Shown here piece by piece: positions 7,838-17,090 of a stretch of 64,000 bases of DNA. Location of the stretch: contig NZ_AUCH01000018.1 of assembly GCF_000429665.1 (NCBI RefSeq), positions 61,776 to 125,775 of the forward strand, in the 5' to 3' direction. The position numbers and the translations under genes are program-made. The notes under the pieces were generated by a model, which was given only the letters and a program-made list of their open reading frames with translations, was not told where the DNA came from and did no database searches. How positions within the stretch are numbered: the first letter of the stretch is position 1; every line of letters starts with the position of its first letter. The DNA is from Azovibrio restrictus DSM 23866. GTDB lineage: Bacteria > Pseudomonadota > Gammaproteobacteria > Burkholderiales > Rhodocyclaceae.

Positions 7838-10800
7838 AGATCCTCCGTCTGCGCCTGAAGAACCTCAACTCCCTCAAGGGGGAGTGGAGCATAGACTTCA
7901 CCCGGCCGCCCTTCGTGGATAACGGCCTGTTTGCCATCACCGGGCCCACCGGGGCGGGCAAGTCCACCCTGCTGGACGCCATCTGCCTCGCCCTCTACCA
8001 CCAGACGCCGCGCCTGGAGCGGATTTCCAGCAGCGACAACGGCATCATGACCCGGCACACGGCCGACTGTCTGGCCGAGGTGGAATTCGAGGTGAAAGGG
8101 TCGGCCTATCGGGCCTTCTGGAGCCAGCGCCGGGCCCGGGACAAGGCGGATGGCGCCCTGCAGGCCGCCAAGGTGGAACTGGCCGAGCTGGCCCCCGATG
8201 GCAGCGGCACCATCCTTTCCAGCCAGGCCGCGGACAAGCTGAAGCGCATCGCGGAGATCACCGGCCTCGACTTTCCCCGGTTCACCAAGTCCATGCTGCT
8301 GGCCCAGGGCGGTTTTGCCGCCTTCCTGAACGCCAGCGCCAACGAGCGGGCCGAGCTCCTGGAGGAGCTCACCGGCAGCGAGATCTACGGGGAAATCTCC
8401 CGCCGGGTCTTCGAGCAGGCCCGGGCGGCCCGTCAGGTGCTGGAGCAGCTCCAGGCCCGGGCCGAGGGGGTGGAACTGCTGAGCGAAGCCCAGCGGGCGG
8501 AAATGGCCGCCCGGATGGCCGGTCTGGAAAGCCAGCTGGCGGCCTGTCAGGCCCGGATCGCCACGCTCCAGGCCCAGCGCCAGTGGCGCCTGGACCTAGC
8601 CGGGAGCGAGCAGGAGGTCAGGGCTGCCGAAACCCGGCTGGCCGAGGCCGCCGCAGCCCTGGCTGAGATCGTCCCTGAGCTCCAGCGCCTGGCGGTGGAT
8701 GAACCGGCCCAGGCCCTGCAGGCGCCCCATCTGGCCTGGCAGCAGGCGGCCGCCCTGGGCCGCCAGAGTGCCGCCGGGCTGGCCCAGCTGCGCCAGGAGC
8801 TGCAGCGTCTCCAGGCGGAGCAGTACGGCTGCCACCAGGAAGCCAGGGCCCTGGCGACCTTCCTGGCCGGGCAGGCGCAGGCCGCCCTGGGGCAGCTGGA
8901 GCAGGAGCTCCGGACCCTGGACGAATTCCGGGCCGCCCATCCCCAGCAGGCCCAGCTGGGGGAAAAACTGGGGGAATGGAAATCCCGCCTCGACGAAGCC
9001 CGGCGCCTGGAGGAGGAAAGCGCTGCCGGGCAGCGGCAGTTGCAGCAGTTGGCTGCCGAAATCGCCGCCCAGCAGGGGCGCCTGACGGCCCAGGCCCAGG
9101 CGGTCGGCACTGCCGGAGAGCTGGCTGCCCGGGCCGAGGCCAGGCTGCAGCAACTGTTGCAGGAGCAGGCGCAGCGCCTGGCCGGGCAAAGCCTGCCCGG
9201 GCTGCGGGCCGCCTGGCAGCAGGCCCAGACCCACCTCGGGCAGCAGCGGCAGCTTGCCGATCTGGCCCGCCAGCGGCGCGAGTTGAGCGCCCGCCACCGG
9301 GCCCGGCTCGAGCAGCAGCAGCGCTTGCAGACCCGGATGGCCGGCCAGGAGCAGGCCCTGGGCGAACTGCGCCGGGCCTATGAAAACCTCAACAGCCAAG
9401 TCCTGGACAAGCGCCGCCTGCTGGAGCAGGAAAAACTGATCCAGAGCCTGGAGGCCCACCGCCACCAGCTCCAGCCGGGCCAGCCCTGTCCCCTGTGCGG
9501 CGCCACCGGGCATCCAGCCATCGCCGCCTACCAGGCCCTCGACCTGTCCGCCACCGCCAACGCCCTGGGCGAGAAGGAGGCGGAGCTCAAGGCCCTGACG
9601 GAAAAGGGCCAGCAGGCCCGGGCCGAGCAGGCCGCCAGCCGCGCCACCCTGGAGGCCGGGGAGAAGGAAGCCCTGGCCCTGGTGGCGGAACTGACCCGCC
9701 TCGCCGGGCTCTGGCAGGAAGCCCTGGAGGCGTTGGCGTCCGGGGACGGGTTTTCATCTTCATCCGATGTTGTGGCAGCAGCCGCCTGGGAGGATGAAAG
9801 CGCCCTGGCCGCGGCCTGCCAGCGGGCTGAACAGGAACTGCAGCGCCTGGCCCAGGACCTGCAAGCTGCCGAACAGGGGGAGGCGGCCATCCAGGCCGCC
9901 CGCCAGCAGACCGCCCAGGCGCAGCAGGCCCTGGAAGCCGCCCGGCACCAGCAGGGCTTGCTGCAGCAGCAGGGCCAAGCCCAGGAGGTTCGCCAGGGGG
10001 AGTTGCAGCAGGCCCTGGCCGCCCGCCAGCAGGCCCGGGCCGATCTGCTCGGCCAGCTCACTGCCGCCATCCAGGCCGCCGGGCACGGGGCCCCGGACCT
10101 GTCGTCGCCCACTGCTGCTGCCGACTGGCTGGCGGCCCGGGAAGCCGAGTGGCGCTTGTGGGAGCAGCGGCAGCTCCGCCGCCAGGAGCTGGCCGGCGCC
10201 CTGATCCGCCAGCAGAGCCAGGCGGAGGCCGCCCGGGCTGCGGCTGCCCTGTGGGAGCAGCGCGGCCGGGAACTGGCCCTTGCCCCCGAGGGGGCGACGG
10301 CCGCTCCCGACCTTGATCCGGCCGATGGGGCCGAGGCCGCCGCCCGGCTGGCCCGCTGTGAACAAGACAGCGAGCGCCTGGACCGGGAGCTGGCGGCCCT
10401 GGCCGGGCGCCAGAGCCAACTGGCTGCCGACCTGGCCCGCCAGGAACTGGCCGAGCAGGCATGCGCCGCCGCCTGGCAGGCCGCCCTGCACGACAGTCCC
10501 TTCCCCGATCAGGCCGCCTGGCAGGCGGCCCTGCTTTCCGAGGACGAGCGCCAGCGCCTGGGGCAGCTGAGTCAGGTGCGGCAGCAGGCCCGGCAGCAGG
10601 CCGAAGCCGTGCTCCAGGCCGCCCGGGACAAATTACAGAAGCTGCAGGCGCAGCTCTCCAGTGCCGGGGAACCGCCGGCCCTGATCGAGCTGGAAGCCCT
10701 GCTGGCCCAACAGGACAGCCAGCTGCGCAGCCACAGCGAACAGCTGGGGGCCGAGCGGGCCCTGCTGGAGCGGGACACCCGGGCCCGCCAGAACCAGCAG

Positions 10801-11346
10801 ACCCTGTTCGCCGAAATCGACCGGCAGCGGGCCGACAGCGACCTCTGGCAACGGCTGGACAGCCTGATCGGCTCGGCCCGGGGCGACAAGTTCCGCAAGT
10901 TCGCCCAGGGCCTCACCCTGGACCACCTGCTGGCCCTGGCCAACCGCCACCTGGGCCGTCTGCACGGCCGCTACCTGCTGCGCCGCAAGGACCTGGGGGA
11001 GCTGGAACTGGACATCATCGACAGCTGGCAGGGGGACGTGGCCCGGGACACACGCACCCTCTCCGGCGGCGAGAGCTTCCTGGTCAGCCTGGCCCTGGCC
11101 CTGGCTCTTTCGGACCTGGTCAGCCACAAGACCTCCATCGACTCCCTGTTCTTGGATGAAGGTTTCGGCACCCTGGACGGGGAGACCCTGGAAACCGCCC
11201 TGGATGCCCTGGACAGCCTCAACGCCAGCGGCAAGATGATCGGCATCATCAGCCACGTGGAAAGCCTGAAGGAGCGGATACCGGTGCAGGTCCATGTGGA
11301 CAAGAGCAGCGGCGTGGGCTACTCGGGCCTGCGGGTGAAGGGCTAG
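7834..11346 (+). CDS. sbcC: Exonuclease subunit SbcC (SMC/Rad50-like ATPase)
   Basis: This 1170-residue protein starts at ATG 7834, overlapping the preceding stop, and opens MKILRLRLKNLNSLKGE as in the family. Walker A is GPTGAGKST at residues 37-45. Long Ala/Gln/Leu-rich coiled coils flank a zinc-hook CPLC (Cys552, Cys555). The ABC signature LSGGE is at 1076-1080 and Walker B FLDEGFG has Asp1108-Glu1109. With SbcD it forms the ATP-gated nuclease acting on hairpins and palindromes. The coiled coils are unusually rich in Gln and Ala. Confidence 0.95.
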   Translation: MKILRLRLKNLNSLKGEWSIDFTRPPFVDNGLFAITGPTGAGKSTLLDAICLALYHQTPRLERISSSDNGIMTRHTADCLAEVEFEVKGSAYRAFWSQRRARDKADGALQAAKVELAELAPDGSGTILSSQAADKLKRIAEITGLDFPRFTKSMLLAQGGFAAFLNASANERAELLEELTGSEIYGEISRRVFEQARAARQVLEQLQARAEGVELLSEAQRAEMAARMAGLESQLAACQARIATLQAQRQWRLDLAGSEQEVRAAETRLAEAAAALAEIVPELQRLAVDEPAQALQAPHLAWQQAAALGRQSAAGLAQLRQELQRLQAEQYGCHQEARALATFLAGQAQAALGQLEQELRTLDEFRAAHPQQAQLGEKLGEWKSRLDEARRLEEESAAGQRQLQQLAAEIAAQQGRLTAQAQAVGTAGELAARAEARLQQLLQEQAQRLAGQSLPGLRAAWQQAQTHLGQQRQLADLARQRRELSARHRARLEQQQRLQTRMAGQEQALGELRRAYENLNSQVLDKRRLLEQEKLIQSLEAHRHQLQPGQPCPLCGATGHPAIAAYQALDLSATANALGEKEAELKALTEKGQQARAEQAASRATLEAGEKEALALVAELTRLAGLWQEALEALASGDGFSSSSDVVAAAAWEDESALAAACQRAEQELQRLAQDLQAAEQGEAAIQAARQQTAQAQQALEAARHQQGLLQQQGQAQEVRQGELQQALAARQQARADLLGQLTAAIQAAGHGAPDLSSPTAAADWLAAREAEWRLWEQRQLRRQELAGALIRQQSQAEAARAAAALWEQRGRELALAPEGATAAPDLDPADGAEAAARLARCEQDSERLDRELAALAGRQSQLAADLARQELAEQACAAAWQAALHDSPFPDQAAWQAALLSEDERQRLGQLSQVRQQARQQAEAVLQAARDKLQKLQAQLSSAGEPPALIELEALLAQQDSQLRSHSEQLGAERALLERDTRARQNQQTLFAEIDRQRADSDLWQRLDSLIGSARGDKFRKFAQGLTLDHLLALANRHLGRLHGRYLLRRKDLGELELDIIDSWQGDVARDTRTLSGGESFLVSLALALALSDLVSHKTSIDSLFLDEGFGTLDGETLETALDALDSLNASGKMIGIISHVESLKERIPVQVHVDKSSGVGYSGLRVKG

Positions 11347-11399
11347 GGATTGCCGGGCGGGCCGGGGGGCCGGCGGCGCCCCTGGAAAGGGAGGCTGGC

Positions 11400-12518
11400 T
11401 CAGTCCTGCTTCCAGGCCAGCCGGGTCCAGGGGCTGGAAGGGTCCTGCAGGAGGAACTGGCGGGCGTCGTCGAAGATATCCATGTTCCCGCCGCCGCTCC
11501 AGAAGCCCCTGCCGATGATGTAGTTCTCGCTCATCTCCTGCCAGGAGGCAAAGCGGGCTTTCAGTGCGGTGCTGGCCAGCCTGATCCAGTGCCAGGCCTC
11601 CTCATCCAGGATGAAGCCGGCGGCGGCGGCCAGGCGGGCCACGGCCACCAGGCGGCAGTAGTCCCAGGCATGGATGGAGGGATGGCGCTCGCCGTGGGTG
11701 CGCAGGTAATGCACGGCGCAGACGAAATGATCCTTCTCCTTACGCTTCAACTGCTGGCGGGCCTCCGGCGCCAGCAATTCCAGGGGATCGATGACGTCCG
11801 GCCTGGCCGCGAGCATTTCCCTGATCTGATCGTACTCGTCCCGGTGCCCTTCCGTGTCCAGCCACTGCAGCATCCGGCGGGCCTCGGCCCCGTTGCGGAT
11901 GCCCCAGCTTTCCTCCAGCAGGGCGCCCATGAGCTTCTTGTGGAAGCGCCCCGGGATGTCCCCGTGCAGACAGTCATGGCGCTGCTGGTTGGCCGCAGTC
12001 TGCATGGCGCTCAAAGCCAGCCCGAACAGCTGATCCTCGGACAGGGGCGGCACGGGCTGGTACGCCATCCTGAGCTGGTTCAGGAGCTCCACCAGCTTGG
12101 TCGGGCCATAACCCCGGAAATAGGCCTGGAACGAGATTTCGCCGCTCTCACCCGGGGCCTTGCCCGAATCGGGGGTGAAATGGACGTAGATTCTCTTGTT
12201 GCCGGGGGAGTCGAGGGAGCCGCCCAGAAAGAAGCTCTCGATCTCCGTCCAGGCGTGCCGCCGGGGGGAGAACGCCTGACGCAGGCAGAACCCCGTTTCA
12301 TCCAGGGTCAGCTGCTCGCGCAGTCGCAGCAGGGCGAACAGGCCGAGGGCCAGGAATCCAGCGCCGATCCCGGCCACGGTCATGTTGAATTTCGTGAACA
12401 GTCCGGACCACAGCATCAGCCCGCCCCCGATGAAAAAGGGCGGGCCGAGCAGAACCATCAATATCTTGCGGCCTAGGCCTAGGGGTAACACCATGGGTAA
12501 CTGGACTGGCGCTTTCAT
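11400..12518 (-). CDS. DUF1266-family membrane protein
   Basis: This 372-residue protein starts at ATG 12518, with GGAGGAG just upstream. Two hydrophobic segments at about residues 20-65 (around FFIGGGLMLW and AGIGAGFLALGLFALL) anchor it in the inner membrane. A soluble stretch of about 70-160 follows. The C-terminal half has the DUF1266 pattern: AWDYCRLVAVARLAAAAG, then EEAWHWI, then SWQEMSENYIIGRGFW. DUF1266 proteins have no established function. The gene is convergent with sbcC (53-base gap) and divergent from the NERD helicase gene. Confidence 0.8.
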   Translation of the reverse strand: MKAPVQLPMVLPLGLGRKILMVLLGPPFFIGGGLMLWSGLFTKFNMTVAGIGAGFLALGLFALLRLREQLTLDETGFCLRQAFSPRRHAWTEIESFFLGGSLDSPGNKRIYVHFTPDSGKAPGESGEISFQAYFRGYGPTKLVELLNQLRMAYQPVPPLSEDQLFGLALSAMQTAANQQRHDCLHGDIPGRFHKKLMGALLEESWGIRNGAEARRMLQWLDTEGHRDEYDQIREMLAARPDVIDPLELLAPEARQQLKRKEKDHFVCAVHYLRTHGERHPSIHAWDYCRLVAVARLAAAAGFILDEEAWHWIRLASTALKARFASWQEMSENYIIGRGFWSGGGNMDIFDDARQFLLQDPSSPWTRLAWKQD

Positions 12519-12752
12519 GTCTCCTCCTGGAATTGGCAAGTCCCTCCTGCAGCGGCGCCATTGCTGGCCCCGGGAGAGGGAGTTGGAAATCCCATTATCA
12601 TAATCCAGGGGCGGGGCAGGTTCCAGCGCCGCAACCGGGCATTCCAATTGCAAGAAAAGCGTCAGAGAATAGGCGCACCTCAAAATCATGAATACGGGGC
12701 GGGGCGCTGCAGGGTGGAGGCTTTGCAGTGCTGCTCGGACCCGGTCTAGCCC

Positions 12753-14576
12753 ATGGCACTTTTCTTTCCCGACATTCATTCCAAGAACCTGAAGCTCACC
12801 CCCGGAGAGCGTCGGTTTGCAACCTGTCTGTTGCGCACCCTGGAGGACGATTATTGTTGCTGGATCAATGTGCCGGTCGGCAGCAAGCAGCTTCGGCCTG
12901 ACTTCATCGTGCTGCATCCAGGGCGCGGCATCCTGACCCTGGAGGTGAAGGACTGGAAGCTGCCGACAATCCGCAGCATGGATCGTTTCAGCGCCGAAAT
13001 CATGACGGAGCGGGGCCCCAAGACCCTGGTCAATCCCCTGGAGCAGGCCAGGGGCTACGCGCTGGCCATCAAGGAAATCCTGGAGCGCGATCCGCTCTTG
13101 GTACAGCAGGAGCCCGGGCGTTATCACGGACATTTGCTGCTGCCCTGGGGCTTCGGTGTGGTCCTGACCAACATCAGCCGCCGTCAGTTCGAGGCGAGTG
13201 GTCTGGCGCAGGCGATTCCCTCGGACCGGGTCATCTGCCAGGACGAAATCACCGAAGGAACTGATCCGGAAGCCTTTCAACAAAGACTCTGGGACATGTT
13301 CCAGTACCAGTTCGGCGGCTTGTTGTCTCTGGCGCGCATCGACCGGGTGCGCTGGCATCTTTTTCCTGAGGTGCGGATCAACCAGCTCGGGCTGTTCGGT
13401 GGCGAGGCCGAAGAACCGGACCAGGAGGGGCGGATCAACCAGTTCCTGCCGGAGCTGATCAAGGTCATGGATACCCAGCAGGAAAAGATTGCCCGCAATC
13501 TGGGAGAGGGGCACCGCATCGTGCATGGCGTTGCCGGCTCCGGCAAAACCCTTTTGCTGGCTTTCCGCTGCCTGCATCTGGACAAGATGAACCTGGTCAA
13601 GCCCATCCTGGTGTTGTGCTACAACAAGACCCTGGCCGCGAAGCTGACGGAAATGCTGCGTCAGCGGGGCGTAGGCGACAACGTTCATATTCGGCACTTT
13701 CATGGCTGGTGCAAGGCCATGTGCGACCTCTATCAGCTGGACCTGGAAAAATCCGAGCGGCCCGTCTACAAGCGGCAGGTGGAGGCGGTCATCCGGGGGG
13801 CCGAGGCCGGCCGGGTTCCCCGGGCCCAGTATTCGGCGATCCTGATTGATGAAGGCCACGATTTCGAGCCGGAGTGGTTCAGGCTGCTGATCCAGATGAT
13901 CGATCCGGAAACCAATTCCCTGCTGCTGCTCTACGACGATGCCCAGAGCATCTACGGCAAGAAGAAGCGCCGTTCAGTCTCCTGGGCCAGCCTGGGTATC
14001 AAGGCGAGCGGGCGCAGCACCATCCTCAAGGTCAATTACCGGAATACCGTCGAGGCCCTGGATTTTTCCTACCAGTTCCTTTCAGCCTATATCGACGAAA
14101 GCAGCGGTACGGAGGAGGCTCCCCTGATCCATCCGGACGCGGGGGGACGCAATGGACGCAAACCGCTTGTCAGGCGTTTCGATTCACTGTCCGGAGAAGC
14201 TGATCATCTGGCCCAATGGCTGCAGGCCAGGGCCAGAACCGGGGTGCCCTATGAGGACATGGCCGTACTTTGCCGTTTCAACCGGCAGATCGAGGATTTT
14301 CACGGTGTCCTGAGTCGCAAGGGCGTGCCTGCCAGCAAGGAACTGCTGGGGCGCTCCGGGGTTCGCCTGCTGACCATCCATGCCAGCAAGGGACTTGAGT
14401 TCAACACGGTGGCCATTCCTGATCTGGGCTGCATGCCCTATGCCAAGGTGAGCCCGGAGGAGGAGGCGAAGCTCCTCTACGTGGCACTGACTCGTTCCAC
14501 TGACTCCCTGTTGGTTTCCTACCATCGGGAAAGCGAGTTCACCCAGCGTTGTGAAGCCCTGGCCAAGGGTGACTGA
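12753..14576 (+). CDS. NERD-domain nuclease fused to a UvrD-like superfamily 1 helicase
   Basis: The 607-residue protein begins with a NERD nuclease-related domain. Glu19, Asp50 (RPDF), Glu64 and Lys66 (LEVKDW) fit a PD-(D/E)XK active site. The helicase part has Walker A GVAGSGKT at 259-266 (Lys265) and Walker B ILIDEGHDF with Asp366-Glu367. A gap-repair-like motif (NYRNT) and the late UvrD-type HASKGLEF motif precede the arginine-rich end (YVALTRS). It is a DNA-processing enzyme. Similar NERD-helicases occur in variable islands, so a defence role is possible but not shown. ATG 12753 follows a 234-base divergent region. Confidence 0.88.
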   Translation: MALFFPDIHSKNLKLTPGERRFATCLLRTLEDDYCCWINVPVGSKQLRPDFIVLHPGRGILTLEVKDWKLPTIRSMDRFSAEIMTERGPKTLVNPLEQARGYALAIKEILERDPLLVQQEPGRYHGHLLLPWGFGVVLTNISRRQFEASGLAQAIPSDRVICQDEITEGTDPEAFQQRLWDMFQYQFGGLLSLARIDRVRWHLFPEVRINQLGLFGGEAEEPDQEGRINQFLPELIKVMDTQQEKIARNLGEGHRIVHGVAGSGKTLLLAFRCLHLDKMNLVKPILVLCYNKTLAAKLTEMLRQRGVGDNVHIRHFHGWCKAMCDLYQLDLEKSERPVYKRQVEAVIRGAEAGRVPRAQYSAILIDEGHDFEPEWFRLLIQMIDPETNSLLLLYDDAQSIYGKKKRRSVSWASLGIKASGRSTILKVNYRNTVEALDFSYQFLSAYIDESSGTEEAPLIHPDAGGRNGRKPLVRRFDSLSGEADHLAQWLQARARTGVPYEDMAVLCRFNRQIEDFHGVLSRKGVPASKELLGRSGVRLLTIHASKGLEFNTVAIPDLGCMPYAKVSPEEEAKLLYVALTRSTDSLLVSYHRESEFTQRCEALAKGD

Positions 14577-14629
14577 GCCATCCAGGCGCTTGCGGCAGGC
14601 CCATGGCTGCCAGGGGATTGCGCAAAGCA

Positions 14630-14660
14630 GCCGTGGGCATGTTCAGTTCACGCCCACGGC
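14630..14660. terminator. Hairpin between convergent genes
   Basis: A perfect 9-base stem (GCCGTGGGC at 14630-14638, GCCCACGGC at 14652-14660) encloses a 13-base loop between the convergent NERD-helicase gene and the 65-residue gene. There is no T-run, so termination in either direction is plausible but unproven. Confidence 0.4.
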
Positions 14661-14676
14661 CATGGGGAGGCGGGCT

Positions 14677-14874
14677 TCAGGAGTGTTGCAGCTTGTTGGC
14701 GTGAACGAACATGGCCCATTCCTCCGGGTCCAGTTCCATCTGGCAGTTGTCGCCTTCGATATCCGCTTCCAGGAGGAAGAACTCCGGGGCGGCCTGGTAG
14801 GTGGTGATGCGGGAAACATTGACGGTCAGGGGGCTGATGGCGGATTGCCAGCGGCCCAGGGCAGGTTGTTCCAT
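14677..14874 (-). CDS. Small acidic protein of unknown function
   Basis: ATG 14874 is preceded by AAAGG at good spacing and gives a 65-residue protein beginning MEQPALGRWQ and ending HANKLQHS. It is acidic in its C-terminal half (EADIEGDNCQ, LDPEEW) and has no membrane segment. I do not recognise a family. It lies between two nuclease-type genes and is convergent with the NERD-helicase gene. The tidy start, ribosome site and composition support a real gene. Confidence 0.6.
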   Translation of the reverse strand: MEQPALGRWQSAISPLTVNVSRITTYQAAPEFFLLEADIEGDNCQMELDPEEWAMFVHANKLQHS

Positions 14875-15057
14875 GATCGACCTTTCTCGGCAAATGGAGG
14901 AAATGCCTCGAATCCTGGCTATGGACGGGAATCCCATGTAGCAGTGATCCGGACATGAGCTTGGGACTGATGTTTGGCGAAAGGGTTCCAGGGGGGGAAA
15001 ATCCCGGGCCGTGATCGTCATGCTGGCGATCCTGATGCCGAGAGGGAGTTTCCATTC

Positions 15058-15222
15058 ATGTTCTTCGCCATCCTTTTCCTGTGCCTGGCCGCCCTGGGCA
15101 GCTATTTTTTCCCCGAATGGTCCTGGGCCGCGCTGCTCGGCGCTTCCTTCGGCATCGTCGTGACCCTGCGCCTGGCGCTGCTGCTGGGGGAGCGTTCGGG
15201 CAAGGCGGCGGACCGGGGCTGA
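15058..15222 (+). CDS. Small membrane protein
   Basis: A 54-residue protein starts at ATG 15058, with GAGGGAG about nine bases upstream. Two hydrophobic helices (around FFAILFLCLAALG and LLGASFGIVVTLRLALLL) are joined by a Trp-containing loop, followed by a short basic tail. It is probably an inner-membrane protein. No family is recognised. It sits 67 bases before the zinc-ribbon nuclease gene on the same strand and may be co-transcribed with it. Confidence 0.55.
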   Translation: MFFAILFLCLAALGSYFFPEWSWAALLGASFGIVVTLRLALLLGERSGKAADRG

Positions 15223-15289
15223 TGCCCGGGGCAGCATGGTCCCTGGTGCTGCAGGTATACTTTCGGCATTTCATCCGGGGTTTTGTCCC

Positions 15290-16267
15290 ATGGCCATTTT
15301 TCGCTGCAACAAATGCGGTCTGCTTGCCGAGCAGGCGGATTCCCTTGCGGGACAATCTCTGAATTGCTCCAAGTGCGGGGCGCCAGCCCAGGTGTATCCC
15401 ACCTTGTTTTTCATAGAAAAGCTTCTGGCGCGCTATTTTTCCGCCCAAAAGGAGATTGCCCAGTTGAAGGGACCGGTGGCTGAGCCGGCCCCCGCGCTTC
15501 CCGGGGGGGGAATGGAAGGCATTGATCTGGGAAATACCGACGCCCTGGCCAGTGACCAGCAGCATGGTCCGATCTATGACTGGTTTCGCAAGAAACAGAT
15601 CAGGGTGGAGGCCAATCTGCGCGGTGTTGATACGAGCGGCTTCTTCGATGAAGTGGCGGAAGCCATCGGCGCCAATCTGCCTGTCCTGAAGGAAGTGCTG
15701 GAGCGGATACGCTGGTCCCAGCAGAAGGAGCATGCCAGTGCCACCATCAATCTGGACAAGAAATCCCCGGAGGATGCCAAGGCCATCATCCGGTTCTGTC
15801 AGCAACTTTACGATTTTTCCTTCGTGGCCAAGTGCTTTCACAACAAGCCTGAAAACAATGTGCGCCTGATTCTGCAGAGCGCCCCGGCCATCCGCTGTTT
15901 CTTCAGCGGGGAATGGCTGGAGTGGCATGCGCTGATGACCAGCCTGCGCTATGCCAAAGAGCGCAAGCAACGGTTTTCCTGCGCCCGTGGCTTGAAGCTG
16001 GATCTGGGCAAGGAGACCCACGAACTGGATGTGTTCATGCTGATCGATGGTAAGACCCCGGTCTGTATCGAATGCAAAAGCGGGGAGTTTCGCCAGAACA
16101 TCGATCTTTATCTGGCCCTGAAGAAGCGCCTGGGCCTGGAGCGCAGGCAGTTCCTGATGTGCATTGCCGGCCTTGAAGATGAAAAAGCCAGGGCTTTTTC
16201 CGCCATGTATGACCTGAGCTTCACCAACGAACGGGGACTGGCGGAGCAACTGGCTCAGCTGTTCTGA
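15290..16267 (+). CDS. Zinc-ribbon protein with C-terminal DUF1887-like PD-(D/E)XK nuclease
   Basis: This 325-residue protein starts at ATG 15290, immediately ahead of a two-knuckle zinc ribbon (CNKCG and CSKCG, within residues 6-30). A Pro/Gly linker and a helical middle follow. The C-terminal 90 residues show the restriction-endonuclease pattern: HELDVF with Glu245 and Asp247, then CIECKSG with Glu261 and Lys263. That arrangement matches DUF1887-type nuclease domains such as those of Card1/Can2. No CARF domain or CRISPR array is visible, so activation by cyclic oligonucleotides cannot be inferred. A nucleic-acid role is likely. Alternative start ATG 15236 would add 18 residues. Confidence 0.72.
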   Translation: MAIFRCNKCGLLAEQADSLAGQSLNCSKCGAPAQVYPTLFFIEKLLARYFSAQKEIAQLKGPVAEPAPALPGGGMEGIDLGNTDALASDQQHGPIYDWFRKKQIRVEANLRGVDTSGFFDEVAEAIGANLPVLKEVLERIRWSQQKEHASATINLDKKSPEDAKAIIRFCQQLYDFSFVAKCFHNKPENNVRLILQSAPAIRCFFSGEWLEWHALMTSLRYAKERKQRFSCARGLKLDLGKETHELDVFMLIDGKTPVCIECKSGEFRQNIDLYLALKKRLGLERRQFLMCIAGLEDEKARAFSAMYDLSFTNERGLAEQLAQLF

Positions 16268-16289
16268 GGCAGGTCGCTGCTTGGAGAAG

Positions 16290-16317
16290 GTCGAGGCCCC
16301 GGGAACGGGGCCTCGAC
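16290..16317. terminator. Strong hairpin between convergent genes
   Basis: An 11-base perfect inverted repeat (GTCGAGGCCCC at 16290-16300, GGGGCCTCGAC at 16307-16317) with a 6-base loop lies between the nuclease gene and the convergent DUF4198 gene. It lacks a T-run but is well placed as a bidirectional terminator. Confidence 0.55.
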
Positions 16318-16341
16318 ACATCGGCGGCGACCCGCCGTCCC

Positions 16342-17076
16342 TCAGTGATCCAGGGGTTTGAGCAGGAAGGAGAAGGTGGCGGCGTGCTGGACGATGTCGG
16401 CGTCCTCGGTGCTGGCCGGCGCTTCGTGGGTGGCGTAGATGACGTTCAGGCCCTGGTTTGGCACCTTGATCCTGACGATGCCCTGGGAGTCGGTCTTGAC
16501 CGAGCGGTTGTCGGGGTCGTTGGCGAAGTCCGGGGCGAGGCGCAGGCCGGGCAGGGGTTTGCCGTTGAAGAGCACGCGCAGCGCCATGATCTCCCCCTTC
16601 TTCCTGGGTAGCCGGGGTTCCACGGGCAGGATCTGCAGGGGCTGGTCCGCCAGGGGCTGCGCGGCCTGGTTCAGGTCGCCGCTCTGGTGGATGGCATGCT
16701 TGTAGTAACGGCCGCTCTTGATGGCGTCGGGGGTGGCGCTCTTGGCGGCATTCACCCATTTCCCGTCGCGCTGCTGGCTGTAGTAGCCATTGTCCAGGGT
16801 GGCGCCGAGCAGGGCCGGGGCATCCCGGGTGTCCACCAGCAGCAGGTATTCGGTCTTGGTGAGCAGCATCGGCAGGGCCTGGCCGTTGGCGTCCAGGGCC
16901 TGCAGCTGGCTGATCTTGTCGGCCTTGGGGACGATCGGGCCATCTTCGGCGCCATCGCCGTAGACCAGGGCCAGCTTGCCGGCCCGCTGGGCGAACCAGA
17001 TGCCGTGGGCGTTGGCGGCGGGACTGAGGCAGGCCAGGAGCAGCAGGGCGCTGGCCAGTTTTTGCAGACGGATCAT
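16342..17076 (-). CDS. DUF4198-type periplasmic protein
   Basis: This 244-residue protein starts at ATG 17076. The N-terminus (MIRLQKLASALLLLACLSPAA) is a signal peptide ending near NAHG, giving a mature start with histidine as in many DUF4198 proteins. The rest is beta-rich, ending in an Ig-like segment (SQGIVRIKVPNQG, then YATHEA). DUF4198 proteins are often encoded with TonB receptors and are thought to handle metal in the periplasm. Here the gene is the last of three in a receptor operon, 14 bases after the DUF1624-type gene. Confidence 0.78.
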   Translation of the reverse strand: MIRLQKLASALLLLACLSPAANAHGIWFAQRAGKLALVYGDGAEDGPIVPKADKISQLQALDANGQALPMLLTKTEYLLLVDTRDAPALLGATLDNGYYSQQRDGKWVNAAKSATPDAIKSGRYYKHAIHQSGDLNQAAQPLADQPLQILPVEPRLPRKKGEIMALRVLFNGKPLPGLRLAPDFANDPDNRSVKTDSQGIVRIKVPNQGLNVIYATHEAPASTEDADIVQHAATFSFLLKPLDH

Positions 17077-17090
17077 GTTTTTCTCCAGGT

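Noticed and set aside
11347..11399. GC-rich stretch between convergent sbcC and DUF1266 genes as terminator
   Set aside because: Runs of G and C give only weak, imperfect stems and no T-run.
15290..16267. Possible CRISPR ancillary nuclease (Card1/Can2) call
   Set aside because: Only the C-terminal nuclease pattern matches. There is no CARF domain and no repeat array or cas gene in the window.
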